64,000 nucleotides of DNA from Leisingera daeponensis (lineage in GTDB: Bacteria > Pseudomonadota > Alphaproteobacteria > Rhodobacterales > Rhodobacteraceae), in contig NZ_JAHVJA010000012.1 in assembly GCF_019801465.1 (NCBI RefSeq), forward strand, positions 1 through 64,000. The letters are read 5' to 3'. The translations under genes were made by a program, and so were the position numbers. Below, in pieces: positions 52,934 to 63,437 of this stretch. Position 1 is the stretch's first letter, and every line of letters begins with the position of its first letter. Below the pieces are notes generated by a model. The model saw nothing but the letters and a program-made list of their open reading frames with translations, searched no databases and had not been told where the DNA came from.

Positions 52934-54160
52934 CTAAATTGCCTGCCCTTTCAGCAGCCGCGGCAGGTCGCCGGTCAGCCCCGCCGCCTCGCGCACAAAA
53001 CCGCGGCGCAGGCCGGGCACGGCGCCCGCTAGGCCCATGCCGATATCCCGGCCCAGGCGCAGCAGCGGGTTGTCGTTGGAAAACAGCCGGTTGAACACGT
53101 CAGTCGCCGCCGCCAGCGAGGCGGTGTCAAACCGGCGCCATTGCTGGTAGCGCTGCATCACCAGCGGCGAGCCGATGTCTTCGCCGCGCCGGGTGGCTTC
53201 GGTGATCACTTCAGCCAACGCTCCGACATCGCGCAGGCCGGCGTTCAGGCCCTGACCTGCAATCGGATGCATCCCGTGCGCCGCATCGCCGATCAGCGCC
53301 ATCCGCTCGCCGATGAAACTGTTGGCGATCGTCAGGTTCAGCGGGTATGTAAAGCGTTTCCCGGCCAGGGAAATCTCCCCCAGGAAGTCGCCGAACCGCG
53401 GACGAAGCGCCTGAATGTACTTCGCATCTTCCAGCGCGTGAATGGCCTTGGCAATCTCGGTCCGCTCGCTCCACACGATCGACGACCGGTTGCCCGGCAG
53501 CGGCAGGATTGCCAGCGGCCCGGGCGGCATGAAGAATTGGTGGGCAATGCCGTGATGGGGCTTATCGTGCTCGATGGCGCAGACCAGCGCGGTTTGACCG
53601 TAATCCCAGCCGGTGCGCTTGATGCCGGCCCGCTGCGCGGTGCCGCTGCGGCGCCCGTCTGAACCGACCAGGATCTGGCCGCGCAGCTCCCCGCCATCGT
53701 CCAGCGCGACGGTCACGCCGGTCTGATCGGGGGCTTGCGCCACCACGGTGCGCCCGGGTACCCAGGTGATGCGCGGCTGGTCTTCCATCGCCTGCAGAAA
53801 GGCGCGGCGCAGGAAGCGGTCCTCGACCATGAACCCCATTGGGCCTTCTTCCAGCTCGGCATGGTCGAAATGGATGAAGAACGGCGACGCCCCGTGGCCC
53901 GCATGGCCGTCCGTCACCTTGATCTCCAGCATGGGTTGCGCATCGTTGCAGACATGCTGCCAGACGCCAGTCTGCTGCAGCAGCCGCTGCGAGGCGAGTG
54001 CCAGCGCATATCCGCGGCCGTCGAACCCCTCATCAGCCAGTTTGTCAGGGGTCAGCGAGTCGACCACGGTGACGCTGTGGCCGGTCTGTGCCAGGGCCAG
54101 GGCCAGCGCCGGACCGTTCAGCCCGCCGCCCACGATCAGGATATCGGACGCATTTTTCAT
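52934..54160 (-). CDS. UbiH/UbiF/COQ6-family FAD hydroxylase
   Basis: A 408-residue flavin monooxygenase. FAD is bound by ILIVGGGLNGPALALAL (GxGxxG-like) and the later GDAAHGMHPIAGQGLN motif; the VGSDGRRS (DG) motif lies between. It should hydroxylate the ubiquinone ring at one of its positions; which one cannot be told. The start MKNASDILIVGG puts the Rossmann motif close to the N-terminus, as usual. Divergent from the amidase gene. Confidence 0.9.
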   Translation of the reverse strand: MKNASDILIVGGGLNGPALALALAQTGHSVTVVDSLTPDKLADEGFDGRGYALALASQRLLQQTGVWQHVCNDAQPMLEIKVTDGHAGHGASPFFIHFDHAELEEGPMGFMVEDRFLRRAFLQAMEDQPRITWVPGRTVVAQAPDQTGVTVALDDGGELRGQILVGSDGRRSGTAQRAGIKRTGWDYGQTALVCAIEHDKPHHGIAHQFFMPPGPLAILPLPGNRSSIVWSERTEIAKAIHALEDAKYIQALRPRFGDFLGEISLAGKRFTYPLNLTIANSFIGERMALIGDAAHGMHPIAGQGLNAGLRDVGALAEVITEATRRGEDIGSPLVMQRYQQWRRFDTASLAAATDVFNRLFSNDNPLLRLGRDIGMGLAGAVPGLRRGFVREAAGLTGDLPRLLKGQAI

Positions 54161-54270
54161 GCCCTGCAATATGCGCCTGCTGGCGGGATTGTCCATGCAG
54201 GAAGCGCGGGATTGTGCCTGCGTCCTGCTGCCGCTACCGTCACCAGCAACTGCTTACGGAGAGAGGGCTT

Positions 54271-55602
54271 ATGCAAGACTGGCTGACGATGACCGCCGCC
54301 GACCTGGGACGCGGGATTGAGGCGGGTGAAATCGGCCCGATGGCGCTGACCCGCTGCTATCTGAACGCCATAGATGCGCATCCCCTGAAAGACCGCATCT
54401 ACACGCAGGTTACTTACGAGCGGGCGCTGGCGGAGGCGGAAGCGGCGCAGCAGCGTGCCGGGCTCGGGCTGAGACGTTCGCTGCTGGACGGGGTTCCGAT
54501 CAGCTGGAAGGACCTCTTCGACAGCGCAGGCACCGCGACAGAATCCGGCTCTGACCTGCTCAAGGGGCGGGTGCCGGATCAGGACGCTGCTGTGCTGCGC
54601 AATGCGACCCTGATGGGCATGGTCTGCCTCGGAAAAACGCACATGAGCGAGCTGGCATTCTCCGGCCTCGGCTTTAACCCGGTCAAGGAGACGCCACCTT
54701 GCGTGAACGATCTGGAGGCCGCGCCGGGCGGGTCCTCCTCCGGCGCGGCCGCCTCGGTGGCATTTGGCCTGGCGGCTGGCGGCATCGGCTCTGATACAGG
54801 CGGTTCGGTGCGCATCCCGTCATCCTGGAACGATCTTGTCGGCCTCAAGACAACATCCGGCCGGATCACGCTGGAGGGTGTGGTGCCCTTGTGCCTGAGG
54901 TTTGACACCATTGGCCCGCTGGCCAGATCGGTGGAGGACGCAGGACTGCTCCTAGGGGTGCTGGAAGGGGCCGCGGGACCGGATCTGTGCAATCCGGCCA
55001 GCCTCAAGGGCCGCAGGTTCGCGGATCTGCAAAATGTTGCGCAGGAAGACCTTGACCCCAAAGTTGCCGCCGCTCACCGGGAAACGCTGGACAGGCTGAA
55101 GGCCGCAGGGGCGGAGATCGTGCCGCTGGAGGTACCCGCGCTCGGCGAGGCTATGGGCCTCAGCCCGATACTCTACACCACCGAAGCCTATGGCCTGTGG
55201 AAAGACGTGATCGAAGCCTCTCCGCAGCTGATGTATGCTGAAATTCTGGAACGCTTCCGCACCGGCGCGCAGTTCAGCGGGCCTGACTATGTTGCGGCCT
55301 GGGCCAAGCTGGAGCAATGCAGGAAGGCTTGGGATCAGGCCGTGGCCGGGTTTGACGCGGTGCTGAGCCCGGTTTCGCCGATCCTGCCGCCGAATCTGGA
55401 ACGGCTGCAAAACGATCATGATTACTACGTTCAGTCCAACCTTCTGGCCCTGCGCAACACGCGGATCGGTAACCTGATGGGGCTGTGCGCGCTGTCGTTG
55501 CCCACGGGTACGCCCAGCTGCGGTCTGCAGGTTCTTGGGCAGCCAGACTGCGAGGAGGCCCTCCTGCGCACCGGCGCCGCGATCGAAGCTGCCTTGGCGT
55601 GA
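54271..55602 (+). CDS. Amidase-signature family hydrolase
   Basis: A 443-residue amidase. The Ser-cisSer-Lys triad is visible: Lys80 in ISWKDLFDSAG, cis-Ser in APGGSSSGAA (155-157) and nucleophile Ser179 in DTGGSVRIPS. Related to GatA but without the GatB/GatC partners, so a free amidase on small amides is likely; substrate unknown. GGAGAGAGGGCTT precedes the ATG. Followed by the aminotransferase gene in the same direction after 109 bases. Confidence 0.92.
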   Translation: MQDWLTMTAADLGRGIEAGEIGPMALTRCYLNAIDAHPLKDRIYTQVTYERALAEAEAAQQRAGLGLRRSLLDGVPISWKDLFDSAGTATESGSDLLKGRVPDQDAAVLRNATLMGMVCLGKTHMSELAFSGLGFNPVKETPPCVNDLEAAPGGSSSGAAASVAFGLAAGGIGSDTGGSVRIPSSWNDLVGLKTTSGRITLEGVVPLCLRFDTIGPLARSVEDAGLLLGVLEGAAGPDLCNPASLKGRRFADLQNVAQEDLDPKVAAAHRETLDRLKAAGAEIVPLEVPALGEAMGLSPILYTTEAYGLWKDVIEASPQLMYAEILERFRTGAQFSGPDYVAAWAKLEQCRKAWDQAVAGFDAVLSPVSPILPPNLERLQNDHDYYVQSNLLALRNTRIGNLMGLCALSLPTGTPSCGLQVLGQPDCEEALLRTGAAIEAALA

Positions 55603-55711
55603 AAGCCACATTCGGCCCATCGGGCCACTCACCGGGTGGACGCATCCGCCCGCCATCTGTAACTTGAGGCGCAAACGGGGCGCCAATGATCCCGTGACTG
55701 AGGCATAAGAC

Positions 55712-56890
55712 ATGGATTTTCCTGAGCGGTTTTCGAACCTGCCGGCCTATGCGTTTCCGCGCCTGAGAGCGCTGCTGGACCATCACACCCCTGGCGGGGA
55801 TGTGGTGCATATGACCATTGGCGAACCGAAACATGCATTTCCGGCCTGGGTCACTGACATCATTGCGGAAAATGCCGCCGGGTTTAATCAGTACCCGAAC
55901 AACGATGGCACGCCTGAATTACGCGGCGCCATTTCGGATTGGATCAGCCGCCGCTATGGGGTGACCACAGACCCCGAGACTCAGATCATGGCGCTGAACG
56001 GCACCCGTGAGGGGCTGTATAACGCTGCGATGGCGCTCTGTCCGGAGCAGAAGAACGGCCAAAAGCCCGTGGTTCTGATCCCAAACCCCTTCTACCAGGT
56101 CTACATGGTGGCAACGATTTCCGTCGGTGCAGAGCCTGTTTTTGTGCCCGCGACCGCGGCCACAAGCCACCTGCCGGATTACGGAAGCCTGTCCGAAGAC
56201 GTGCTGAACCGCACCGCCGTGGCCTATATCTGCTCGCCTGCGAACCCGCAGGGCGCGGTGGCTTCGCGTGACTACTGGACCCGGCTGATCCAGCTGGCCG
56301 AGAAGTATGACTTCCGGATCTTCGCGGACGAATGTTACTCCGAGATCTACCGCGGCTCTGCACCGGTCGGCGCGCTGACAGTCGCGCAGGAACTGGGTGC
56401 TAATCCCGAAAGAGTGGTGCTGTTCAATTCGCTTTCGAAACGGTCGAATCTGCCGGGGCTGCGCTCCGGGCTGATTGCGGGCGGGCCGGAGACCATCAAG
56501 CGGGTTAAGCAGCTGCGTGCCTATTCCGGCGCCCCCTTGCCCGCTCCGCTGCAGGCCGCTGCGGCCAGGGTCTGGGCGGATGAAGCGCATGTGGCGGAGA
56601 ACCGCGCGCTTTATCAGAAGAAATACACAATCGCCGATGAGGTCTTTGATGGCCTGAACGGCTACATGGCGCCCGAAGCGGGCTTTTTCCTTTGGCTTCC
56701 GGTGGAGAATGGCGAGCAGGCCGCGCTGAAGCTGTGGAAGAAAACCGGGGTCCGGGTGCTGCCCGGCGCTTATCTGGCGCAAGGCGCGCCCGGCCAGAAC
56801 CCGGGCGAGACATACATCCGGGTGGCGCTGGTCGCCCCGGCTGAAGACACCCGCGAGGCGTTGAGCACGCTGCGCGGCTGCCTTTACTGA
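55712..56890 (+). CDS. Class I/II aminotransferase
   Basis: A 392-residue PLP enzyme. NGTREGLYNAAMAL, PNPFYQVYMVA, ADECYSEIYRG (Asp and Tyr contacting PLP) and FNSLSKRSNLPGLRSG (Schiff-base Lys) are conserved. It resembles the N-succinyldiaminopimelate (DapC) or aspartate aminotransferase groups; DapC is a reasonable guess but cannot be proved. Upstream of ftsK, in the same direction. A hairpin (GCGGCCC/GGGCCGC) lies in the following gap without a T-run. Confidence 0.88.
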   Translation: MDFPERFSNLPAYAFPRLRALLDHHTPGGDVVHMTIGEPKHAFPAWVTDIIAENAAGFNQYPNNDGTPELRGAISDWISRRYGVTTDPETQIMALNGTREGLYNAAMALCPEQKNGQKPVVLIPNPFYQVYMVATISVGAEPVFVPATAATSHLPDYGSLSEDVLNRTAVAYICSPANPQGAVASRDYWTRLIQLAEKYDFRIFADECYSEIYRGSAPVGALTVAQELGANPERVVLFNSLSKRSNLPGLRSGLIAGGPETIKRVKQLRAYSGAPLPAPLQAAAARVWADEAHVAENRALYQKKYTIADEVFDGLNGYMAPEAGFFLWLPVENGEQAALKLWKKTGVRVLPGAYLAQGAPGQNPGETYIRVALVAPAEDTREALSTLRGCLY

Positions 56891-57004
56891 ATTCTGCTGA
56901 GCGGCCCTTGGCTGGGGCCGCGCAGCCAAAACCAAGAACGGACAGGCCCATGACCCTGCGGTGAACAGCGGGGCAGGGGCAATTGAAACGGAACTGAGGT
57001 AGGC

Positions 57005-60000
57005 ATGGCATTTCAAACCCGCAGCCGCGATCCGCTGCTTGACAGCAACATGCAGGCGGCCATTGAAAAGCGCGGCAAGGAACTGATCGGAATTGCCCTG
57101 ATCCTGGTAGGGCTGATGGTTGCCGCCATGCTCGGCTCCTACACGCCGGAGGACCCGAATTGGACAGTGTCGACCGACGCGCCGGTGCAGAACTGGCTGG
57201 GCCGTCCGGGCGCCTCCGTCTCCTTCATCCTGATCACCCTGTTCGGCAAGGCCAGCTGGGCTTTGCCGCTGTTCCTGTCGGCCTGGGGCCTGCGGTTCGT
57301 GCTGCACCGGGGCGAGGACCGGGTGGTCTGGCCGCTGCTTCTGTCGGTACCGTGGCTGCTGGTGGTGGCGCTGCACATGGAAACCCTGAATGCCAGCTCT
57401 GCCTGGCAGCAGAACTATGACTTCGGTCTCGGCGGCATGGTGGGCTACACCTTCCTGGGTGCATTGCTGGCGCTGCTGCCGGTGGGCCTGCACTTCATGG
57501 TCAAGATCATGTCGCTGCTCAGCGCTGCCGGCATGCTGGCGCTGGGATGCGTGGTGCTGGGCTTCACCTGGCCCGAGGTGAAAAAGGGCCTGCGTAAGGT
57601 CATGATCGGCCTCATCCTGGGGTATGGAGCGGCCGCTGCCCTGCTGGGCCGGGGGGCGTCCAGCGGTTTGCAGGCCGCGATGACATACCGCCGGGAGCGG
57701 GCTGAACGGGTGGAGGCTGCCGGAGAGGGCGCCTATGTCCAGTCTGATGCGGATCCGGAGATGTTCGAGGATTATCCCGAAGATGTTTATGGCGAAGACA
57801 CCGGCCAGCAAGTGCCCGAAGCTCCGGTCAAGGCCAGCCTGCTTTCGCGTGTGCCCGGCCTGATCCGCCGGGCCGCGCCTGCCGCGCCGGCGCCCGAAGA
57901 CGCTTATGCGGCTGAAACGCATTATGCGGACGATCAGGACACCTTCGGAGACATGGAGGGGGGCGAAGACCGTATCTCCAAGAAGATCGCCAATGCGGTG
58001 AGAATCCGCCGTGCGGCTGACACGCCGCCGGAACTGGACCCGAACCTGCCGTTGACCAAGGGCCGCGGCCAGCGCCCGGCCCCGCTGATTTTCAACCCTG
58101 CAGCCGGTCAGGGCAGCCTGCCGGCTGAACCGCCGCTGACCGCTGCGAAAACGGTGATGCCGGAAACGGCGGAAGCGCCGCCGTTGACCTGGCAGGCGCC
58201 GCAAGAAGACAGCTTTGCACCGGAGAACCGGGATGGCTTCATGCAACATGACGACGATACCGGGGAGCTGGATGCCGGGTATCAAATGCTGACTCCGGAC
58301 CATGTTCCGGCTGAAGACCTTCCCGATGCGGCCGCGCCGCTCCAAGCCCCGCCGCAATCGGCGAAAGCGCCCGGCCCGCGGCTGACTGTTGACCTGCCGG
58401 TAGCGGAGCCGCGCAAAGCCGTGGTGGAGAAACCGGCGCGTAAGCCGGTGCAGCCCTCGGCGCGTGCCAAAGCTGAAGCCCAGCCCAATCTGGCATTTGA
58501 CGACAGCGGCAGCGATTTCGAACTGCCGCCGCTGAGCCTGCTGACCAATCCGGTCAGCATCGAACGTCATCACCTGAGCGACGAGGCGCTGGAAGAAAAC
58601 GCCCGTATGCTGGAAACGGTTTTGGACGACTACGGCGTGAAGGGTGAGATCGTCTCGGTCCGCCCGGGTCCAGTTGTTACCATGTATGAGCTGGAGCCTG
58701 CCCCGGGCCTCAAGGCCTCCCGCGTGATCGGTCTGGCCGATGACATCGCCCGATCCATGTCGGCGCTGTCGGCCCGGGTTTCCACCGTGCCGGGACGCAC
58801 CGTGATCGGTATCGAACTGCCGAACGAGAAGCGCGAGAAGGTGGTTCTGCGCGAAATCCTGTCGTCGCGCGATTTCGGCGACGGCAACCACGCGCTGCCG
58901 CTGGCGCTGGGCAAGGACATCGGCGGCGACGCCATGGTCGCGAACCTGGCCAAGATGCCCCACCTATTGATCGCCGGCACCACGGGTTCGGGTAAATCGG
59001 TGGCGATCAACACCATGATCCTGTCACTGCTCTATAAGCTGACGCCGGATGAATGCCGCCTGATCATGATCGACCCCAAGATGCTGGAACTGTCCGTCTA
59101 TGACGGCATCCCGCACCTGCTGTCACCCGTTGTGACCGACCCGAAAAAGGCCGTTGTCGCCCTGAAATGGGTGGTGGGCGAGATGGAGGACCGCTACCGC
59201 AAGATGTCCAAGATGGGCGTGCGCAACATCGCGGGCTACAACGGCCGGGTGAAGGAAGCGCTGGCCAAGGGCGAAATGTTCTCACGCACAGTGCAGACCG
59301 GGTTCGATGACGACACAGGCGAACCGGTGTTCGAGACTGAAGAGTTCGAACCCAAGGCGCTGCCCTACATTGTCGTCATCGTCGATGAGATGGCCGACCT
59401 GATGATGGTCGCAGGCAAGGAGATCGAGGCTTGCATCCAGCGCCTGGCACAGATGGCGCGGGCCTCGGGCATTCACCTGATCATGGCAACCCAGCGCCCG
59501 TCGGTCGATGTGATCACCGGCACCATCAAGGCCAACTTCCCGACCCGGATTTCCTTCCAGGTGACTTCCAAGGTCGACAGCCGCACCATCCTGGGCGAGA
59601 TGGGCGCCGAACAGCTCTTGGGCATGGGCGACATGCTGTACATGGCAGGGGGCGCCAAGATCACCCGCTGCCACGGCCCGTTCTGCTCGGACGAAGAGGT
59701 CGAGGAGGTGGTCAACCACCTCAAGCAATTCGGCCCGCCGGATTACGTCGGCAGTGTGCTGGATGGTCCGGATGAGGACAAGGCCGACAATATCGACGCT
59801 GTGCTGGGGCTGAACACCGGTGGCAACACCAATGGCGAGGATGCTCTGTATGACCAGGCTGTTGCCATCGTGATCAAGGACCGCAAGTGCTCGACCTCCT
59901 ACATCCAGCGCAAGCTGGCGATTGGCTACAACAAGGCGGCGCGGCTGGTGGAGCAGATGGAGGAAGAGGGCGTCGTCTCCGCCGCCAACCACGTTGGCAA

Positions 60001-60028
60001 GCGGGAAATTCTGGTTCCAGAGCAATAA
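57005..60028 (+). CDS. ftsK: DNA translocase FtsK
   Basis: A 1007-residue membrane-anchored motor that pumps DNA through the closing septum. Four N-terminal membrane helices (about 25-200) anchor it at the divisome. A variable Pro/Ala/acid-rich linker (about 225-500) follows. The RecA-like motor begins near 520: Walker A is GTTGSGKS at 658-665, Walker B is [14 protein letters not shown], and the C-terminal gamma winged helix (about 940-1007, [23 protein letters not shown]) reads KOPS sites. The AGGT before the ATG gives a weak ribosome site. Confidence 0.95.
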   Translation: MAFQTRSRDPLLDSNMQAAIEKRGKELIGIALILVGLMVAAMLGSYTPEDPNWTVSTDAPVQNWLGRPGASVSFILITLFGKASWALPLFLSAWGLRFVLHRGEDRVVWPLLLSVPWLLVVALHMETLNASSAWQQNYDFGLGGMVGYTFLGALLALLPVGLHFMVKIMSLLSAAGMLALGCVVLGFTWPEVKKGLRKVMIGLILGYGAAAALLGRGASSGLQAAMTYRRERAERVEAAGEGAYVQSDADPEMFEDYPEDVYGEDTGQQVPEAPVKASLLSRVPGLIRRAAPAAPAPEDAYAAETHYADDQDTFGDMEGGEDRISKKIANAVRIRRAADTPPELDPNLPLTKGRGQRPAPLIFNPAAGQGSLPAEPPLTAAKTVMPETAEAPPLTWQAPQEDSFAPENRDGFMQHDDDTGELDAGYQMLTPDHVPAEDLPDAAAPLQAPPQSAKAPGPRLTVDLPVAEPRKAVVEKPARKPVQPSARAKAEAQPNLAFDDSGSDFELPPLSLLTNPVSIERHHLSDEALEENARMLETVLDDYGVKGEIVSVRPGPVVTMYELEPAPGLKASRVIGLADDIARSMSALSARVSTVPGRTVIGIELPNEKREKVVLREILSSRDFGDGNHALPLALGKDIGGDAMVANLAKMPHLLIAGTTGSGKSVAINTMILSLLYKLTPDECRLIMIDPKMLELSVYDGIPHLLSPVVTDPKKAVVALKWVVGEMEDRYRKMSKMGVRNIAGYNGRVKEALAKGEMFSRTVQTGFDDDTGEPVFETEEFEPKALPYIVVIVDEMADLMMVAGKEIEACIQRLAQMARASGIHLIMATQRPSVDVITGTIKANFPTRISFQVTSKVDSRTILGEMGAEQLLGMGDMLYMAGGAKITRCHGPFCSDEEVEEVVNHLKQFGPPDYVGSVLDGPDEDKADNIDAVLGLNTGGNTNGEDALYDQAVAIVIKDRKCSTSYIQRKLAIGYNKAARLVEQMEEEGVVSAANHVGKREILVPEQ

Positions 60029-60045
60029 CCTGACGGATTTCTGCC

Positions 60046-60077
60046 GATGCCGGGGCCATAAAGGCCCCGGCATCTTC
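60046..60077 (+). terminator. Strong hairpin between ftsK and lolA
   Basis: GATGCCGGGGCC and GGCCCCGGCATC form a 12-bp perfect stem with an ATAAA loop. Only TTCACTTC follows rather than a clean T-run, so it may terminate, attenuate, or protect an ftsK transcript end. It lies 18 bases after the ftsK stop and 35 before the lolA start. Confidence 0.7.
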
Positions 60078-60108
60078 ACTTCTGCAGCAGCGCACCTATG
60101 TTGAACGC

Positions 60109-60693
60109 ATGAAACGGATTGCACTTGCGCTTGCGCTGACCTTCATCGCCCCCGCAGCCTGGGCGGCAGAGAAACTGAGCCTCAATGAGATTTCCCGCTA
60201 CCTGAACGGGATTTCCACGGCTTCGTCGCCGTTTACGCAGATCAACGACGACGGCAGCCTGTCCACAGGCAAGTTGTATATGCACCGGCCCGGCCGGATG
60301 CGGTTCGAGTATGACGGCAAGGGCGGCGGCACGGTGGTGGCCGGCGGCGGGGCTGTGGTGATCCACGATCCGAAATCCAATCAGCCGCCCGAGACCTATC
60401 CGTTGAAGCGGACGCCGCTGTCGATCATCCTCGACCGCAAGGTGGACCTGGGCCGTGCCAATATGGTGGTGGGGCATAGTTTCGACGGCACGTCCACAAT
60501 CGTGCGGGCGCAGGATCCTGAAAACCCGGACTATGGCAGCATCGAGATGATGTTCACCGGCAGCCCGGTGGAACTGCGCAAATGGGTGATCCATGACAGT
60601 TCGGGCGGCAAGACGACCGTCATTCTCGGGGCGATGGAAACCGGGGTGAAGCTGTCCTCCAGCCTGTTCACCACCAGCGGCCGTTCCCGCTGA
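60109..60693 (+). CDS. lolA: Outer-membrane lipoprotein carrier LolA
   Basis: A 194-residue periplasmic protein with a signal peptide (cleavage at AWA-AEKL). The mature part has SEISRYLN-like NEISRYLNGISTASSPFTQ, TGKLYMHRPGRMRFEYD and the later ELRKWVIHD; this is the LolA fold, which shuttles lipoproteins from LolCDE to LolB. The ftsK-lolA order is conserved in many alphaproteobacteria. Length is normal. Confidence 0.92.
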   Translation: MKRIALALALTFIAPAAWAAEKLSLNEISRYLNGISTASSPFTQINDDGSLSTGKLYMHRPGRMRFEYDGKGGGTVVAGGGAVVIHDPKSNQPPETYPLKRTPLSIILDRKVDLGRANMVVGHSFDGTSTIVRAQDPENPDYGSIEMMFTGSPVELRKWVIHDSSGGKTTVILGAMETGVKLSSSLFTTSGRSR

Positions 60694-60708
60694 CCAGGCC
60701 GCCGCCGC

Positions 60709-62100
60709 TCATTCCGCGCGGCGGCGGATGAACGGCATTGCTTCGTCGAAAAACTCCTGGAAACCGGGGTGCCCGCCAACCATGCCGTGGTTGTTGCCGG
60801 GCAGCTCGACAAAGCTGGCACCGGGAATCAGCCGGGCCGCCAGCTGCCCTTCGGATACTGGCACCGCACGGTCGCCGCGGCAGTGCAGTACCAGGGCGGG
60901 AACTTTGACGTTCTCTGCGTAGGCCGTGGCGTCGATCTTCGCATTCATCTCCATGATTTGCAGCGCGTTCGCGGTGTTGGTGGACAGCCGCTGCAGCTCG
61001 TCAAAGGAGTTTCCTTCCTCGGCAGTGGCATCTGGGATGTACGTGGTGGTGAAGAAATGCCGGTAGATGGAATCGGGGGATCCCCAGCCGTCCCGGATCA
61101 TGTTGTAGCCGATCTGATAAAAGCGATCTGCCTCCGGGTCGCCTCGCCGCAGCCGCCCGCGAACGTAACCGCCCAGCAGTACCAGGCATTTCACCCGCTC
61201 CGGGTGCATGGCGGCAAACCGCATGGAAAATGCTGCCCCCTGGCTGATGCCGAACAGGGCGAACCGGTCAAGCCCGGCTGCGTCCGCAACAGCAATCATG
61301 TCATCGATCATCCGGTCTTCGGATATTTCCGCCACGTCCCAGTCTGACAGCCCGTTGCCCCGCTGGTCAAAGCGGGTGAGGCTGCAGTTGCCCGCAAACT
61401 CCGCTAGAAATTGCCCCCACACCGGGCTTTGCCATTCGTATTCGATGTGGTTGATTCAGTTCGGCGCCTTCAAAACCGGCGGACCGTTTCCAATTGTCGT
61501 GTAGGCCAGATGGGTGCCGTCCGGGGAGGTGCAGTATTTAACCCTTTGCTGCAGTGCGGCTGCCGGCGGCTCACGCTCGGGGCGGGCATCAGGCACCCAT
61601 TGCCAGACCCGCACCGGGCGGGAGATGTTCTTCACCCGCTGGGACCCCATATCCCGGAAGCTTTCTCCAAGCCGGCCCGCCACGGTCTCATGCACGATAC
61701 CGGAAATGCAGATGCCGCCAGGTTCCGCGAGGCCTTCCAGGCGGGCCGCAACGTTGACACCGTCTCCAAAGATATCCGCCCCGTCAAAGACCACGTCGCC
61801 GATGTTGATGCCCACGCGGTACCGGATACGGGTCTTCTCGGGCGTGTCCGTTTCGCGATCCGCCATCGCTTTCTGAATTCCAAGCGCACAGCGCACGGCA
61901 TCATGGGCGGAGGCAAATTCCACCAGCATGCCATCCCCGGTGGTTTTCACGGTATGGCCGCGGTTGTCTGCGATTTGCGGGTCGATCAGGTCGCGGCGGT
62001 GACGCTTCTGGCGGGTCAGAACACCTTCCTCATCAGCTTCCATCAGCCGCGAATAGCCGGCCATGTCGGCGACCAGAATGGCGGCAAGCCTGCGTTCCAT
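60709..62100 (-). pseudogene. Adenylate cyclase-alpha/beta hydrolase fusion, interrupted by an in-frame stop
   Basis: Two open parts in the same frame make one gene. The first (61456-62100) is a class III cyclase domain: MERRLAAILVADMAGYSRLM with Asp12, TTGDGMLV with Asp56, and ADIFGDGVNVAARLEG. It ends PVLKAPN then TGA at codon 215. Reading on in frame gives INHIEYEWQSPVWGQFLAEF, then an alpha/beta hydrolase (RFDQRGNGLSDW, GISQGAAFSMRFA nucleophile Ser, LVLHCRGDRAVP, NNHGMVGGHPGF) to 60709. Homologous fusions have Trp where the TGA stands (KAPNW..), so a single G-to-A change explains the break. Either a recent pseudogene or a sequencing error; a separated functional cyclase half is possible. 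Confidence 0.85.
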
Positions 62101-62162
62101 GAGCTGTGTCCTCCCCCCTGAATGCTAGGGGGAAGGAGGCCGAAATCCAGTTGCCGGCAGGA

Positions 62163-62750
62163 TCAGCGGAACTTGCGGCAGGTGGCCAGCTGTGCCTGAT
62201 ATGCCTGGGCGCGCGCTTCAACCTGGCCTGCGACTCGCATCAGCCAGGCCTTGGACCGGTAGCTGCCGCGGGAATAGCCGGTGTGGCCCTCGTGATAGGC
62301 GAGGTACTGGTTGCGCGCATCATAAAGCGGGATGCCGTTCTTCTCGAGGCTCTTGCGCATGTACCAGCCCATGAAGTCCGCAGCATCGCTGATCCGGTCG
62401 CGCTTGGCGCGGCGGCGTCCGGTGTCGCGGCGGTAGTCGTCCCAGGTGCCGTCCAGCGCCTGGCTGTATCCGTAGGCACTGGATTGCCGCCCAACCGGGA
62501 TTACCCCCAGAAGGTACTGGTGGGGTGTGCGGGCATCGCCGCGAAACCTGCTTTCGTGATAGATTGTCGCCATCTGCACGTGCACCGGCACACCCCAGCG
62601 GCGCTGGGTTGCGCGGAAGGCCTTCAGGTATTCCGGCCGCTGCTGGATTATGCTGCAGGCATTATCCAAATTGCGCGGCGGCGCTTTGTGCCCGCCTCCG
62701 CAGGACGCAACCGCCATGAGGAGAACGAGGGCGCTTATGAGTCTGCTCAT
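62163..62750 (-). CDS. Lytic transglycosylase SLT-domain lipoprotein
   Basis: A 195-residue lipoprotein. Lipobox LMAVASC with Cys17. The catalytic Glu is in IYHESRFRGDA, followed by YGYSQALDGTWDDYR and YLAYHEGHTGYSRGSY, the pattern of EmtA-like lytic transglycosylases that cleave peptidoglycan. Downstream of the cyclase-hydrolase relic in the other position and divergent from hspQ. Confidence 0.9.
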   Translation of the reverse strand: MSRLISALVLLMAVASCGGGHKAPPRNLDNACSIIQQRPEYLKAFRATQRRWGVPVHVQMATIYHESRFRGDARTPHQYLLGVIPVGRQSSAYGYSQALDGTWDDYRRDTGRRRAKRDRISDAADFMGWYMRKSLEKNGIPLYDARNQYLAYHEGHTGYSRGSYRSKAWLMRVAGQVEARAQAYQAQLATCRKFR

Positions 62751-63068
62751 TGCCTCTGCCCATTTTTTGTTTTGGGTATGTTTTGCGGCAAGTTTAGCGG
62801 ATTGCAGCAGACGAGGAAATCATAATTCAAGAAACGCTTTCAGCCGCAGTTGCGGGAATTCTCCAATTGCCGGTGGAAAACTGCCGCCGGAATTCTGTGC
62901 AGGGCGCGAAAGCCGCGGCCGCCTCGGCGGTCTGCCGGTTTTCACGCCGCCAGGGCGGCGGTTCCGGGCACTGTCAAAGCGAGTTCCACAGTTTGTTTCC
63001 CCGAAAATTTGCCTCAACAGTTGGACAATTCCCCGGCGCGCGCGCTATTTAGGTAGCACGGGGGCAAC
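62751..63068. other. Intergenic region between SLT gene and hspQ
   Basis: About 318 bases with no credible gene; several short frames are open only because of GC bias. The right end contains the hspQ promoter candidate. No T-run hairpin was seen. Confidence 0.5.
63021..63050 (+). promoter_or_regulatory. hspQ: Candidate hspQ promoter
   Basis: TTGGAC (63021-63026) and GCTATT / CTATTT (63044-63050) are separated by 17-18 bases and lie 19 bases before the hspQ start. The spacer is very GC-rich. The spacing fits sigma-70 or RpoH-type promoters; HspQ is a heat-shock protein in enterobacteria, so RpoH control is plausible but not shown. Confidence 0.45.
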
Positions 63069-63401
63069 ATGACCATGATGAGAACACGCGCAAAATACAA
63101 TCTCGGGCAGGTCGTCCGCCACCGGAAGCATCCCTTCCGCGGCGTCGTCTTTGATGTCGATCCGGAATTCTCGAATACCGAAGAATGGTATGAGGCAATC
63201 CCGGAAGACAGCCGTCCCGTCAAGGATCAGCCGTTCTACCACCTGCTGGCGGAGAACGACCAAAGCTATTATGTGGCTTACGTTTCCGAACAGAACCTGG
63301 TCGCGGACTACTCGGGGGAGCCGGTCGGTCATCCCGATGTGCCTGAGATGTTTGGGAATTTCGACGGCGGCGCTTATGCGCTGCACTATCAGCTGAACTG
63401 A
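63069..63401 (+). CDS. hspQ: Heat shock protein HspQ
   Basis: A 110-residue protein. The conserved core RAKYNLGQVVRHRKHPFRGV, FDVDPEFSNTEEWYEAIP, DQPFYHLLAEN and SYYVAYVSEQNLV is that of HspQ, which binds hemimethylated DNA in vitro and tunes Lon protease in enterobacteria. Starts at 63069, 63075 and 63078 are all ATG; GGGG lies four bases before the first. Stands alone, convergent with the glutamyltransferase gene. Confidence 0.92.
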   Translation: MTMMRTRAKYNLGQVVRHRKHPFRGVVFDVDPEFSNTEEWYEAIPEDSRPVKDQPFYHLLAENDQSYYVAYVSEQNLVADYSGEPVGHPDVPEMFGNFDGGAYALHYQLN

Positions 63402-63437
63402 TTTCCGCACCATCCGGGGCAGGCGGCAGCCTTGCCG

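Noticed and set aside
55919-58963. 1014-residue minus-strand open frame opposite the aminotransferase and ftsK
   Set aside because: Antisense of two certain genes, with low-complexity composition.
61456-61458. TGA read as selenocysteine
   Set aside because: No SECIS-like hairpin seen right after the codon, and the expected residue is Trp, not Cys.
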